A stretch of DNA of 49,260 nucleotides from Clostridia bacterium (GTDB lineage Bacteria; Bacillota; Peptococcia; DRI-13; UBA5745): contig JAHDMJ010000005.1 of the NCBI GenBank assembly GCA_018436095.1, positions 140,400 to 189,659 of the forward strand. Reading direction: 5' to 3'. How positions within the stretch are numbered: position 1 is the stretch's first letter; each line of letters begins with the position of its first letter. Positions 1 to 9,550 of this stretch are shown here, in pieces. A program made the translations under genes and the position numbers. A model generated the notes under the pieces. It was not told where the DNA came from. It searched no databases and was given only the letters and a program-made list of their open reading frames with translations.

Positions 1-716
1 CCCGTTTCAATTAATTCTCCTGCATACATAATAGCTACATCATCACAGGTCTTAGCTACTACGCCTAAGTCATGAGTTATCATAATCATTGATGTATTAA
101 GACTCATTTGCAGTTCGTTAATCATACTTAAAACCTGAGCCTGAATAGTAACATCCAGAGCTGTCGTAGGCTCATCGGCGATTAATATTTCCGGTTCACA
201 AGCCAAGGCAATAGCAATAACCACCCTCTGTTTCATGCCCCCGGAAAATTGATGAGGGTAATCCCCTTTACGCATAGGAGAAATACCTACTAAAGAAAGA
301 ACTTCATCAACTCTTTTTTCTAAATCCTCTCTCCTAGCCCCCACATGTTTATGGAAAAACAAAGCCTCGTAAATCTGTTCGCCAATAGTCATAACCGGAT
401 TAAGGCTCGTCATCGGGTCTTGGAAAATCATTGCTATTTTATTACCCCTTATCTTTCTAATTTCCACATCAGAAAGCTGCAAGATATCTTTATCACCAAG
501 CAGAATCTCTCCCTCTGCTACTTGGGAAATCCTTTCCGGCAAAAGCTTCAAAATTGACAAAGCGGCAGTGGTTTTACCGGCGCCGGTTTCTCCAACAATA
601 CCAAGGGTTTGCCCTTTTTCAAGTGAAAAGCTGATATTATTAACAGCATAAACCGTCTCCAAATCCGTCTTATATCTAATTGATAAGTTTTTAATTTCAA
701 GAACTAAGTCCCTCAT
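1..716 (-). CDS. ABC transporter ATP-binding protein, oligopeptide/dipeptide/nickel (DppD/OppD) type, partial
   Basis: Cytoplasmic ATPase energising the peptide/nickel-type importer encoded just upstream on the same strand. The ATG at 716 begins MRDLVLEIKNLSIRYKTD; the ORF is still open at the window edge, so about 238 N-terminal residues are visible and the C-terminal part (including any oligopeptide-specific extension) is missing. Visible motifs are a Walker A (GETGAGKTT), Q-loop (FQDPMTSLNPV, the usual OppD/DppD form), signature (FSGGMKQRV), Walker B (ILIADEPTTALD) and H-loop (ITHDLGV). It starts 25 bases after the DppC-like permease gene ends, so it is the fourth gene of the operon. Family assignment is firm; the substrate is not. 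Confidence 0.95.
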   Translation of the reverse strand, partial: MRDLVLEIKNLSIRYKTDLETVYAVNNISFSLEKGQTLGIVGETGAGKTTAALSILKLLPERISQVAEGEILLGDKDILQLSDVEIRKIRGNKIAMIFQDPMTSLNPVMTIGEQIYEALFFHKHVGARREDLEKRVDEVLSLVGISPMRKGDYPHQFSGGMKQRVVIAIALACEPEILIADEPTTALDVTIQAQVLSMINELQMSLNTSMIMITHDLGVVAKTCDDVAIMYAGELIET

Positions 717-741
717 ACGCTGCCTCCTTACTATTCTTCCA

Positions 742-1641
742 TCAAGTCTTTAACCTTGGATCCAGAGCATCCCTTAGGCCATCACCGACAAGGTTCAAGG
801 ATAGCGTCGAAAGAATAATTAAAAGTCCGGGGAAAATCATTAGATAATTTGCTGTCCGCATAAACTCTTTAGACTCACTAATGATTGATCCCCATTCCGG
901 TGTTGGAGGGTTAATACCCAAGCCCAGAAAGCTTAAAGTCGCTGCCGCTAAAATATTTTGTGCAACGCTCATCGTAACTTGTACCATTATAGGGCCAATA
1001 CAATTTGGCAGAATGCTTTTATAAATAATTCTAAAATCACTAGTGCCGCCGGCCTTGGCTGCCTCCACATATTCCTGATCCCCTACTGAAAGAACAGCAG
1101 TTCTGACAACTCTTATAATTGCGGGGGTTCGCGAAAAAGCTACGGCTATAATCAGGTTAAGCTGACTGGCCCCTAAGGCCGCAACCACAGCCAAAGCCAT
1201 TAATATAGATGGAATGGCAGCAATCACGTCTACAGACCTCATTAAAGCACCATCGGTAAAGCCACCATAATAGCCGGCAATAGAACCTAAAATTATGCCT
1301 AAAATAGCAGAGAAGGCCGCTGAACTAAAACCAATAGCTAAAGATATCCGTCCTCCATGCAGACAGCGGGCAAATAAATCCCGCCCATAGCCATCTGTAC
1401 CAAACCAATGCACCCCGGAAGGAGGCTCAAGTCTATTTTTTACATTTTGGGTTATAGCTGCCTTATATGGAACGATATGTTCTGCAAACAAAACCATTAA
1501 AATAATAATCGTTAGAATAATAAGCCCGATAACAGCCGGCTTATTCTTTTTCATTCTACGGGCTATTTCCTTTAACTGGCTCGGTTTCTTATATATAACC
1601 TGGCTGTTATCCTCCATTGGGCAGGTTTTTCGGTTGATCAT
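742..1641 (-). CDS. ABC transporter permease, DppC/OppC type
   Basis: Inner-membrane permease of a peptide/nickel-class importer, 299 residues, usual for DppC. It has an N-terminal helix near residues 38-55, a periplasmic loop containing HWFGTDGYGRDLFARCLHG (the canonical OppC/DppC N-domain motif), then five helices with the EAA-type coupling loop (YVEAAKAGGTSDFRIIYKSI) that contacts the ATPase. Its ATG overlaps the stop of the upstream permease gene by four bases (ATGA), indicating translational coupling. A second in-frame ATG eight codons downstream (MEDNSQ) is a less likely start. Confidence 0.95.
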   Translation of the reverse strand: MINRKTCPMEDNSQVIYKKPSQLKEIARRMKKNKPAVIGLIILTIIILMVLFAEHIVPYKAAITQNVKNRLEPPSGVHWFGTDGYGRDLFARCLHGGRISLAIGFSSAAFSAILGIILGSIAGYYGGFTDGALMRSVDVIAAIPSILMALAVVAALGASQLNLIIAVAFSRTPAIIRVVRTAVLSVGDQEYVEAAKAGGTSDFRIIYKSILPNCIGPIMVQVTMSVAQNILAAATLSFLGLGINPPTPEWGSIISESKEFMRTANYLMIFPGLLIILSTLSLNLVGDGLRDALDPRLKT

Positions 1642-2588
1642 ATGGCAGCTCTCCTCCCCCTTGAATATTTGGCTTTAATCCGCGGATCGATTAGAGCGTA
1701 AAGCAAATCTACAATAAGCATTATCAGGGAACAAATTATAGATAGAACAATGATCCCACCCATCACCATCGGTATATCTTTCATTTTTATTCCTGTTACC
1801 ACCATACTGCCCAGCCCGGGTATGGAAAACAGTGTTTCTGTCGCTACGGCGCCGCCAAGAATCAGACCAAAGTTTATACCTATGATCGTAATAATCGGCA
1901 TAAGGGCATTTTTAAGAGCATGCTTCCAAATAATGATATTCTCAGGGGCCCCTTTTGCTTTAGCAGTACGAATATAATCCTGCCTTATGGTCTCTAACAT
2001 TGATGAGCGGGCAAATCTTAATTGCTGAGCAGCAAAAGGCAAGCCCAAACTTAAAGAAGGCAATACATAACCTTTCCAACTCGCTATACCTGTAGCCGGG
2101 AATATAGGTATTTTCAGGCTTAAGACCAGCATCAACATCATGCCCAGCCAAAAAGTAGGGATAGCTGCAAAGAACAGGGCCAGTACTGTGGGGAATGTAT
2201 CAAATAAAGAATACTGCTTTACAGCCGACAATACGCCTATGGGCACCCCTACCATTGATGCTATTAATAATGAAAAAGTTGTTACCTTTACGGAGACCGG
2301 GAGCCTTTGTTTAATATTTGACCATACAGTCGTCTTAAACTGATAAGAGGTACCCAAATCATGCTTTACTACAGCCTTATACAAATAATCTCCGTAGCGG
2401 ACTAAAAAGGGTCTATCATAGCCCAGCTCCTGATTAATCCGGTCAATATCTTCTTGGGTGCCTCCAATCCCCAAAATCATAGTTGCGGGATCCCCGGGAG
2501 TAATTGCCATGATGCTAAATACAATAAAAGAAACGCCCAAAGTTATTGGAATGATCAGCAGGCATCTCCTGAACAAATATCGCCACAT
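1638..2588 (-). CDS. ABC transporter permease, DppB/OppB type
   Basis: First permease of the importer, 316 residues, six predicted membrane helices. It begins with the typical DppB start (MWRYLFRRCLLIIPITLGVS), has the GDPA motif in the first outer loop, and an EAA loop (YIRTAKAKGAPENIIIWKHA) near residues 203-222. A good ribosome binding site (GGAGGG, 7 bases before the ATG) supports the start at 2588. It follows the binding-protein gene after an 86-base gap containing a perfect 12-bp hairpin, which may lower permease expression relative to the binding protein. Confidence 0.95.
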   Translation of the reverse strand: MWRYLFRRCLLIIPITLGVSFIVFSIMAITPGDPATMILGIGGTQEDIDRINQELGYDRPFLVRYGDYLYKAVVKHDLGTSYQFKTTVWSNIKQRLPVSVKVTTFSLLIASMVGVPIGVLSAVKQYSLFDTFPTVLALFFAAIPTFWLGMMLMLVLSLKIPIFPATGIASWKGYVLPSLSLGLPFAAQQLRFARSSMLETIRQDYIRTAKAKGAPENIIIWKHALKNALMPIITIIGINFGLILGGAVATETLFSIPGLGSMVVTGIKMKDIPMVMGGIIVLSIICSLIMLIVDLLYALIDPRIKAKYSRGRRAAI

Positions 2589-2621
2589 ATTCAGCCCTCC
2601 TGAGATTTATCAATGCTTCAT

Positions 2622-2648
2622 AAAAGGGCGTATAAAATACGCCCTTTT
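2622..2648 (-). terminator. Perfect 12-bp hairpin between binding-protein and permease genes
   Basis: The arms AAAAGGGCGTAT and ATACGCCCTTTT with a 3-base loop lie between the solute-binding-protein gene and dppB-like permease gene on the minus strand. The stem ends in four T residues. It may be a leaky terminator or an RNA-processing/stability hairpin that sets a high binding-protein to permease ratio, as is common in ABC operons (inference). Confidence 0.6.
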
Positions 2649-2674
2649 ACACCTACAGCCTGGGGAAGAAAGGT

Positions 2675-4246
2675 TTACCAACTCCAGTTATAAATTTCCG
2701 GGAAGTTAGGATAATTCACTACTTTTAAATCTTTATTCCAAACATAGGTTTGAACTTTGTTAATACAGGGGAAACAAGTGGCCGTATCCATAAACATATC
2801 GTTGTACTCTTTATAAATTTCAGTCCTTTTTGCAGCATCCATTTCCACCGCGCCGGCTTCAAGGAGAGCATCAAGTTTTGCTCCGTCAAATTGCTTGTCA
2901 TTATACACCACATAGGTAGCCCCTTTTTGAGAGCTATGCCAGCGGGTATACATATAGCTATAATCACCATAATATGACCAGCCATAAGTAGCTATATCAT
3001 AGTTCTGTGACCTTAAGTTAGGGGAAACCGAAGCTTGTTCGATCATTTGCAAATCACATTTGATGCCAATTTCATTTAATGATGTATGGAGAACTTGGGC
3101 CATTTTCTCATAGTAACCGCCAGTCCAGGACATAATTGCTCCAACATCAACGCCATCAGGATATCCCGCTTCAGCCAATAATTCTTTGGCTTTTTCCGGA
3201 TTGTAATCATATATTATGCCTAAATCAAAATCTGAAGAGGTATTTTGGACAGGCACCATATAATCCGTAATGACGGCAAGACCGTTAAAACCGACTATAT
3301 TCATGGCTTCCTTATCAATTGCATGGCCAATCGCTTTACGTACTAAAGGGTTGTTTAATGCCGGATTAGCATCAGGATTGACGACAAAAACGGAAATGTG
3401 ATTGGCAGGTACAATTTCTGTTTTGTATTTTTCTGTGTTAGCAACTAAGTCATCCCAGTTAGCAACCGGGGCAATATACCAATCTAATTCACCTGCTTCA
3501 AAAGCAACCAGGCCAGCGGAAGCATCGGAAATAGGCTTAAACCTTATGGTCTTTATATCTGCTGCCCCACGATAATAGTCTTCGAAAGCCTCAAGGGTCC
3601 AGCCATTAGCATGATCCACATGGGACCAATAATAGGGACCTGTTCCAGCCAAGGCTACCTTAGTGCCAAACTCTGCCCCTTGCTCTTCCACAATCTTTTC
3701 GTTAAGAATATAAACACCGCACATATCAGTCATAAATGCAGCCATAGGGGCTTTTAGTTTAATTTCAATAGTGCTGCCATCAATTTCCGTGACCGAATCC
3801 ACATTTGCCACCCTAGAGGCGACAGAGGGGTGCTCCCCCGCTCTTTTGAATGAATAAATTATGTCTGATGGTTTTACGGGCTCACCGTTATGAAACTTAG
3901 CATTTTCATTAAGTTTAAATAAATAAGTTTTACCATCCTCACTAATTTCATAACTGGAGGCTATCCTGGGTTCGAATTCTCCCGTTAATTCGTTTTGATA
4001 GTATAGGCCTTCGTAAGTCTGCCTAAAAGCATACATATCCGCAATCTTTTCCGAAAAATGGGGATCAATGGATGTTAAAACAGTGGTTACGGAAAGGTTT
4101 AAGTCTTCTCTTTTAGGAGCTGTGGGAGTATCAGTTGATACCGGATCCTTTGGTGCAGCAGTTGGCTGCTGCACCCCACTTGAGCCGCAACCTGATAAGA
4201 GCGATACCAGTAAAGCAATAACCAGGAATATTGACATCTTTCTCAT
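2675..4246 (-). CDS. Extracellular solute-binding protein family 5 (peptide/nickel), lipoprotein
   Basis: Membrane-anchored binding protein of the ABC importer. The signal peptide ends in a lipobox (LLSGC) with the lipidated Cys about 20 residues from the start, followed by a Thr/Pro-rich linker (QQPTAAPKDPVSTDTPTAP). The SBP_bac_5 core follows, with recognisable pieces such as the EPRIASSYEISEDG and FHNGEPVKPSDIIYSFKRA segments. The ATG at 4246 is preferred because GGAAGG sits 6 bases before it; a longer reading from 4276 adds ten charged residues ahead of a good signal peptide. First gene of the operon; ligand (peptide, nickel chelate or other) cannot be read from sequence. Confidence 0.93.
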   Translation of the reverse strand: MRKMSIFLVIALLVSLLSGCGSSGVQQPTAAPKDPVSTDTPTAPKREDLNLSVTTVLTSIDPHFSEKIADMYAFRQTYEGLYYQNELTGEFEPRIASSYEISEDGKTYLFKLNENAKFHNGEPVKPSDIIYSFKRAGEHPSVASRVANVDSVTEIDGSTIEIKLKAPMAAFMTDMCGVYILNEKIVEEQGAEFGTKVALAGTGPYYWSHVDHANGWTLEAFEDYYRGAADIKTIRFKPISDASAGLVAFEAGELDWYIAPVANWDDLVANTEKYKTEIVPANHISVFVVNPDANPALNNPLVRKAIGHAIDKEAMNIVGFNGLAVITDYMVPVQNTSSDFDLGIIYDYNPEKAKELLAEAGYPDGVDVGAIMSWTGGYYEKMAQVLHTSLNEIGIKCDLQMIEQASVSPNLRSQNYDIATYGWSYYGDYSYMYTRWHSSQKGATYVVYNDKQFDGAKLDALLEAGAVEMDAAKRTEIYKEYNDMFMDTATCFPCINKVQTYVWNKDLKVVNYPNFPEIYNWSW

Positions 4247-4317
4247 TAATATCCTTCCTCTCTTCACCCTTCTCATAATGACACCTTTTATGATTGCATA
4301 CTCCTATTGGCAATGTT

Positions 4318-4346
4318 ATAATATCAAATATATTCAGAATTCACAA
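4318..4346 (-). promoter_or_regulatory. Sigma-A-type promoter of the peptide/nickel ABC operon
   Basis: On the minus strand TTGTGA (4346-4341) and TATTAT (4323-4318) are separated by exactly 17 bases, about 70 bases before the binding-protein start. The spacer contains repeated GAAT units (GAATTCTGAAT), a possible operator for the divergent regulator. No -24/-12 sigma-54 promoter was seen in this intergenic region. Confidence 0.5.
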
Positions 4347-4440
4347 TTATATTATCCCTTTTATGGTTAACTCCTCTCTATTTTAGTTTGTTTTTCTCTC
4401 ATTATGAAAATATATTATCATTTTGAAAGGATGCGCTGCT

Positions 4441-6165
4441 ATGACTTTACTTACAAAGATTCAAGGTTATTGCCAAGAGGCTATTGAAAAATTCTCCTCT
4501 GCATATAATCTTAATATTGAAATTATTGATAACGAATTGAGATATATTGGGGCTGTAGGCAGATATTTTAATCGAATCAATGATTTAATTCCTTCAATTG
4601 GAGGACGCTTAACCATAAAGGTATTGAGCATGAAAAAAGAAATTTATGTGGACGACCCCCAAAACCACCCCATATGTTCAGAGTGTTACAACCTGGCTAA
4701 TTGCATAGACCGGGTAGAAATATGCTATCCGATAATTTATAACGATATTTCTTTAGGAGTAATATCTATCGCCTCTGCTAACTTTGAGCAAGCAGAAATG
4801 ATCAAAAACAATCGTGAAACTTTTATGTTATCTGTTTCTTTACTAGCTAGTACTATACAAGAACATGCGGGAAATTATGATCTGCAGGAAGAACTGGCAA
4901 AAGGTACAGAAATCAATAGTTTATGTCTTAACGCAATTCCTGAGGGGGCTATCGTTTTTAAAAACAACAGCAATATAATCCAAATGAATTCCCACAGCGA
5001 AAAAACCCTTGGCTATACCATGGCCCAAATCCCCTACTTAGAAAAAATTAACCAAATCAAAGTTAGCTTTCAGAAATCCTCCGATAGCTTTGATGAATGC
5101 CAAGTAAAAATAAGAGGCAAAGAAATAGTCTTAAGAGGACGACTTTTAGCTTCAAATAAAGATGAAGGCTGCTTTGCCAGCCTATTTGTCTTCGGCGATA
5201 TTTGTGTATCTAAAGATTTTCATTGCTCCTTTAATCAACCCATCCCTTTTACTTTTGCATCGCTAATTGGCAAAAGTCCGGCTTTTTTACTTGCCTTGGA
5301 AGAAAGTAAAAAGCAAGCATTTTCCAATACTTGCTTTTTGCTGTGGGGGGAAGTGGGGGTAGGAAAAGAAAGGCTTGCCAGAACTATTCACACTGAAAGC
5401 ACCAGGAGGGAGCAAAACTTCATTAAGATTGCAAGAAATAATGATTTTATTGATTTGTTTCAGGAACTATTTAACTATGCCAAACCAGAAGATAAAAAGA
5501 GTACGTCATTGTTAAATAATGATATGTTAGAAGGGAGCACCATTTATATTGATGAAGTCGGTTCTTTAGACCAATATAACCAAGAAAAATTGCTGTCTCT
5601 GCTCAGCAATGCTAATTATTTTAACTTCAAGATAATTCTATCTTCTACTTGCGATCTTAAAAGTTTAGTAAACAGGGGTGAGTTTATTAGAGATTTATAT
5701 CATGCTCTGGAACTAAACTCTGTTTATTTACCTCCCCTTAGGCAAAGAGGCGAGGACATAATTCTGCTTGCTCAACATTACTTAAAAAAATACAATCTTT
5801 TCCATAAGAAGAATTTATATTTTTCCAGAAATATAATTGACGCTTTATTAAAGTACAGCTGGCGAGGCAATATTATAGAGCTGGAAAATGCTATTGGCTT
5901 TACCGTACAAGCTCATGATGATGTAGGTGATGAAATTACCTTAGACAATATACCAGATAATTTAAAAAAGCGTTTATGGGAAGGGAATCAAAACTCCTTC
6001 AATTTAGAAAACAGTGAAAAAGAAATGATCATCAAGGCTTTAAATGAGTTGGGGGGCTCAGGTAAATCCATGAAGCTAGTAGCTGAAAAATTAGGAATAA
6101 GCATATCCACATTATACAGGAAATTAAAATACTACAATATTTCCTCTGATAGCAGTTATATTTGA
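4441..6165 (+). CDS. PocR/PAS/AAA+ transcriptional regulator with Fis-type HTH (sigma-54-activator-like, lacking GAFTGA)
   Basis: Probable regulator of the divergent ABC operon. The ATG at 4441 has GAAAGG ten bases upstream; a TTG at 4423 is in frame but lies upstream of that site. Residue order: a PocR-like sensory domain (about 8-140) with a Cys cluster (CSECYNLANC, then EICYP), a PAS-like region (about 160-255), an AAA+ domain (about 272-500) with Walker A GEVGVGKE and Walker B IYIDEV, and a C-terminal Fis-type helix-turn-helix (KLVAEKLGISISTLYRKLK). The GAFTGA loop that contacts sigma-54 is absent: the position reads ELFNYAKPEDKK. The sensor-II region reads WRGNIIELEN instead of the usual W-GN-RELEN. 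This suggests a regulator working without sigma-54, as in TyrR (inference). Confidence 0.85.
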   Translation: MTLLTKIQGYCQEAIEKFSSAYNLNIEIIDNELRYIGAVGRYFNRINDLIPSIGGRLTIKVLSMKKEIYVDDPQNHPICSECYNLANCIDRVEICYPIIYNDISLGVISIASANFEQAEMIKNNRETFMLSVSLLASTIQEHAGNYDLQEELAKGTEINSLCLNAIPEGAIVFKNNSNIIQMNSHSEKTLGYTMAQIPYLEKINQIKVSFQKSSDSFDECQVKIRGKEIVLRGRLLASNKDEGCFASLFVFGDICVSKDFHCSFNQPIPFTFASLIGKSPAFLLALEESKKQAFSNTCFLLWGEVGVGKERLARTIHTESTRREQNFIKIARNNDFIDLFQELFNYAKPEDKKSTSLLNNDMLEGSTIYIDEVGSLDQYNQEKLLSLLSNANYFNFKIILSSTCDLKSLVNRGEFIRDLYHALELNSVYLPPLRQRGEDIILLAQHYLKKYNLFHKKNLYFSRNIIDALLKYSWRGNIIELENAIGFTVQAHDDVGDEITLDNIPDNLKKRLWEGNQNSFNLENSEKEMIIKALNELGGSGKSMKLVAEKLGISISTLYRKLKYYNISSDSSYI

Positions 6166-6180
6166 AACCAGGAAGTATCA

Positions 6181-7623
6181 TCAGAAAGGCATTTTCCTGG
6201 GCTGGGTTTGCATGGTCAGCCATTTCAGCTCCGTGTATTCCTCCATGCTGTAATGGCCCCCGGAACGGCCCAGGCCGCTCCAGCCTAAGCCCCCGGAGGG
6301 GGCGGTGGTAGCGCTGAGGTACGTGGTGTCATTGATATGGACCATACCGGCCCTGATCTTTTGGCCCAGCTCCCAGGCCAGGCTCAAGTCATTGGTAAGG
6401 ACGGAGGCGGACAGGCCGTAAAGGTTGTCATTGCATAGAGCCAGGGCTTCTTCGGCGTCGGCGCAAGGGATGACGCTGGTTACCGGCCCGAAGGTCTCGT
6501 GATAAAAGATATCCATGGCCGGCGTCACATCCGCCAATACCGTCGGCTCATAATAAGGGCCTCGGGCTTTGCCGCCGGTGAGCAGCCGGGCCCCTTTGGC
6601 CAGGGCATCCTGAATCTGTCCGTCGATAAAGGCACAATGCTCCGGCGTAATCAGGGGACCGATTACCACCTGGGGATCCCGGGGGTCTCCTACTTTTAAA
6701 CTTTCAGCCTTGGACTTCAAAAGAGGCAAGATAGCTTCATAAGCTTTGCCTGCGGCGATGATCCGGGAAGTGGCCATACAAAGCTGGCCCTGGTGGCAAA
6801 ATGCGCCGTAGCCGGCGATTTCAGCAGCTTGCTCCGGGTCAAAGTCCTCCAACAGAACCAAGGGATTTTTGCCTCCCAGCTCCATGCTGCAGCGTTTAAG
6901 CAGGCTGCCGCAATCGGCGGCAATCTGCCGCCCTACCTTCGTGCTGCCGGTAAAGGATACCATAGCCACCCGGGGATCCCGAACCAAAAGATTGCTAAGC
7001 TCCGCCGTCTCCGCGGGCACCACTTGCAGCACGCCGGCAGGCAGGCCGGCTTTTTCCAGTATCTCGGCAATTTTAAGGCCGATAACCGGCGTATGGGGAG
7101 AAGGCTTAAGAATAAAGGTATTGCCGGCAGCCAAGGCAAAGGCCAGTTTTTTGACGGCTAAAATCAGGGGATAGTTGAAGGGGGCAATCCCCAGCACCAC
7201 ACCCAGGGGACTGCGCAGGGTCATGGAAACCTGGCCGGGATAAAGAGCCGGCATGACTTCCGTGTTCAGACGCCGGCACTCCCCTGCCGCCACCCGGAAA
7301 ACACCGGCTGAGGCTTTAACCTCACCGCCGGCCTTGGAGCGGGCGGAACCGCTTTCCGTAATCAGAATTTCCGTCAGTTCCTCAGCCTTTGCTTCCAGAA
7401 GCTCCGCGGCTTGCAGCAGGATTTCTTCTTTGCGGTCCGGCAGTACAGCCGCCCATTTCTCCCGGCAAGCCCAAGCTGAAGCCAAAGCCGCCTCTGCCTC
7501 CTGAGGCCCGGCCATATGAACCCGGGCCCAGCCCCGGCCATCGGCGGGATTAATATTTTCAACGACTCTGCCGCTTTTCGTCTCCTGCCAGCGGCCATAC
7601 ACAAACAATAAATAGTCTCGCAT
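6181..7623 (-). CDS. NAD(P)-dependent aldehyde dehydrogenase
   Basis: Oxidises an aldehyde to the carboxylate with NAD(P)+; cytoplasmic, about 480 residues, full family length. The catalytic elements are visible: the oxyanion Asn in PFNYP, general-base Glu in MELGGKNP, nucleophilic Cys in GQLCMA, the cofactor-binding FTGSTKVGR turn, and the C-terminal ETFGPV and LGRSGG motifs. It resembles the benzaldehyde/vanillin dehydrogenase branch, but substrate cannot be fixed. I prefer the ATG at 7623 (AAAGGTG upstream); a GTG at 7632 is in frame. It converges on the regulator gene with only 15 bases between them, and the next gene upstream (chemoreceptor) is over 60 bases away, so it is probably monocistronic. 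Confidence 0.93.
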   Translation of the reverse strand: MRDYLLFVYGRWQETKSGRVVENINPADGRGWARVHMAGPQEAEAALASAWACREKWAAVLPDRKEEILLQAAELLEAKAEELTEILITESGSARSKAGGEVKASAGVFRVAAGECRRLNTEVMPALYPGQVSMTLRSPLGVVLGIAPFNYPLILAVKKLAFALAAGNTFILKPSPHTPVIGLKIAEILEKAGLPAGVLQVVPAETAELSNLLVRDPRVAMVSFTGSTKVGRQIAADCGSLLKRCSMELGGKNPLVLLEDFDPEQAAEIAGYGAFCHQGQLCMATSRIIAAGKAYEAILPLLKSKAESLKVGDPRDPQVVIGPLITPEHCAFIDGQIQDALAKGARLLTGGKARGPYYEPTVLADVTPAMDIFYHETFGPVTSVIPCADAEEALALCNDNLYGLSASVLTNDLSLAWELGQKIRAGMVHINDTTYLSATTAPSGGLGWSGLGRSGGHYSMEEYTELKWLTMQTQPRKMPF

Positions 7624-7693
7624 CAAAGTCACCTTTTCCCTTCCGGATACTCCTGCTAATTATAGCACATAATCCTGACGGTTAAAGGCTGAA

Positions 7694-9523
7694 TCAATAT
7701 TTATCGTAGCCGCTGCTGCTGGCCATAGCGGCAACGGACTCCCGGGCCGCCGGTCCATCCCATTTTTGGGCAAAAGACTGGTCGGCAAAAGACTGGTCGG
7801 CAAAAGACTGGTCGGCAAAAGATTGGTCGGCAAATGATTGATCCGCAAAAGAATGGGTCGCAAAAGCCGTCCCTCTTGCAGACTCTTTTAGCCGGAAACG
7901 GGAAATTAAGCCTTCCAGCATACTGGACTGGCCGCTCATCTCTTCACTGGCGGCGGCGCTCTCTTCGGCGGTGGCGCTGTTTTGCTGGATTACCTGGGCA
8001 ACCTGGTCGATGCCCGTATTAACCTGCAGCGTGGCTTCCGCCTGCTGGTCGGACAAGTAAGCAATTTGCTCTACAATCTCGGCACTGCGGTTGATGCCGC
8101 TGACGATCTCGTTGAGGGAAGCGGAGGTTTCTGTTGCAATGTTCAGGCCCAAATTGGCCTTGGCTACAGAGTTGGCAATCAGGCTGCCGGTATCCTTGGC
8201 CGCCGCCGCACTTTTGGCGGCCAGGTTACGGACCTCGTCGGCCACCACCGCAAAGCCTTTGCCGGCAGCCCCCGCCCTTGCTGCCTCTACGGCGGCGTTC
8301 AGGGCCAATATATTCGTCTGAAAGGCAATATCGTCGATGACCTTCATTACCTTTTCTATTTGTACGCTGGCCTGGTTTATTTCTTTGACGGCTCCCATCA
8401 TATGCTCCATCTGAGCGCTGCCTTTTTCGGCTTTGTCCTTAATGGCGACGGAGAGACGGGCTCCTTCTCTGGCAATGTCGGCATTCTGCTTGGTTTTGTT
8501 GGCAATCTCACTGATGGAGGCGGAAAGCTCTTGGATTACCGAGGCCTGCTCTGTTGAGCCTTGGGCTAAGGCCTGAGCCCCGTCGGCAATCTGCTTGGAA
8601 CCGATGGATACCTGCTGGGCGGCGCTGCGGATCTCGGTAAACATGTCATTTAAATTGCCGATCATCTTTTTCAAAGCGAAATTCATCATATCTTTTTGGC
8701 TTCTGGGCTCAATATCCACCGCCAGATTTCCCGCCGCCAAAGCTTCGGCGGCAACCACCTGCTTTTTCGTGGTTTCGACCAGATTTTGAAAAGACTTGGC
8801 CAGTGTGCCGATTTCATCATCCACGGCGTATTCCACCGTCACATCCAAATCGCCGGTGGCAATGGTTTCCGCCGCCAAAGTAATATCCCTGAGAGGCTTC
8901 ATAATGCTTTTGATAATTCTGGAAGCTAAAATAATACTAATAATAATGGCCAAAGCAATCAGACCGGCGTAAATTGCCGTAGTCACATTGCCGTAGCGGA
9001 CAATTTCCGCGCTTTTGACCTCCGTTGCCACGGTGTAATTATGTTCCATTTCCGTTAAAATGCTGATAACCTCTGCCGTCCGGGGCAGCACGTTATCCAG
9101 AAGTTCCCGCTTTGCCACCTCCGTTCTGCCGGTTTTGATCATATCGGTAATGATTTTCGCTTCGTTATGAATGAAAGCATGGGGTTCTTCAATTTTCTCC
9201 AATAAAGAAATAAAGGCCGGATCGGTTATGGTTTGGGCTTCCGGGCTGTTTTTCCATTGGCCCAGAGCGCAGGAATTAGGATCGAGAGAACCCTTAAATT
9301 CGCCGCCGCTCAATACCGCCTCCGTCAGTCCCTGCCGCCAGGTGTAATGGGCATTCAACACCGCGGAAATACTGGTAGCCGTTTTTTTCATCGTATATAG
9401 CTCATCGGACATACCGGTAAGCAGGCGGGTGGATATCAAGCCCATAACGCCAAGAAGTAAACCAATAACCAGGATAACAACAAAACCTCCGATAATTTTT
9501 TTGCGAATTGTCACAGTGATCAT
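7694..9523 (-). CDS. Methyl-accepting chemotaxis protein with CZB-like extracytoplasmic sensor and pentapeptide-repeat tail
   Basis: Transmembrane chemoreceptor of 609 residues. TM1 is about 11-31 and TM2 about 182-202. The outer sensor (32-181) carries the chemoreceptor zinc-binding pattern: His59, then 25 residues, then Cys85 in CALGQW, and His115/His119 (HAFIH). HAMP (about 203-255), then the signalling domain with the highly conserved hairpin tip ([19 protein letters not shown]). After the last coiled coil the tail contains five FADQS repeats flanked by degenerate copies, then a short acidic/aromatic end (SGYDKY) that may tether adaptation enzymes (inference). The gene has its own promoter and an inverted repeat in the leader; no che genes are nearby. 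Confidence 0.92.
   Translation of the reverse strand: MITVTIRKKIIGGFVVILVIGLLLGVMGLISTRLLTGMSDELYTMKKTATSISAVLNAHYTWRQGLTEAVLSGGEFKGSLDPNSCALGQWKNSPEAQTITDPAFISLLEKIEEPHAFIHNEAKIITDMIKTGRTEVAKRELLDNVLPRTAEVISILTEMEHNYTVATEVKSAEIVRYGNVTTAIYAGLIALAIIISIILASRIIKSIMKPLRDITLAAETIATGDLDVTVEYAVDDEIGTLAKSFQNLVETTKKQVVAAEALAAGNLAVDIEPRSQKDMMNFALKKMIGNLNDMFTEIRSAAQQVSIGSKQIADGAQALAQGSTEQASVIQELSASISEIANKTKQNADIAREGARLSVAIKDKAEKGSAQMEHMMGAVKEINQASVQIEKVMKVIDDIAFQTNILALNAAVEAARAGAAGKGFAVVADEVRNLAAKSAAAAKDTGSLIANSVAKANLGLNIATETSASLNEIVSGINRSAEIVEQIAYLSDQQAEATLQVNTGIDQVAQVIQQNSATAEESAAASEEMSGQSSMLEGLISRFRLKESARGTAFATHSFADQSFADQSFADQSFADQSFADQSFAQKWDGPAARESVAAMASSSGYDKY
7770..7859 (-). repeat. Six 15-bp tandem repeats inside a chemoreceptor gene
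   Basis: Units of 15 bp (plus-strand GCAAAAGACTGGTCG) begin at 7770, 7785, 7800, 7815, 7830 and 7845. The first three are identical and the last three diverge stepwise. Being a multiple of three, copy-number change would lengthen or shorten the FADQS linker without breaking the frame. Confidence 0.9.
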
Positions 9524-9550
9524 CCTTTCAGTCAGACAGCAGAGTATACT

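Noticed and set aside
4247-4440. Sigma-54 promoter upstream of the peptide/nickel ABC operon
   Set aside because: No GG-N10-GC type -24/-12 pair seen; a sigma-A-like promoter is present instead.
7982-8557. 191-residue plus-strand ORF
   Set aside because: Antisense to the conserved chemoreceptor signalling domain; composition artefact.
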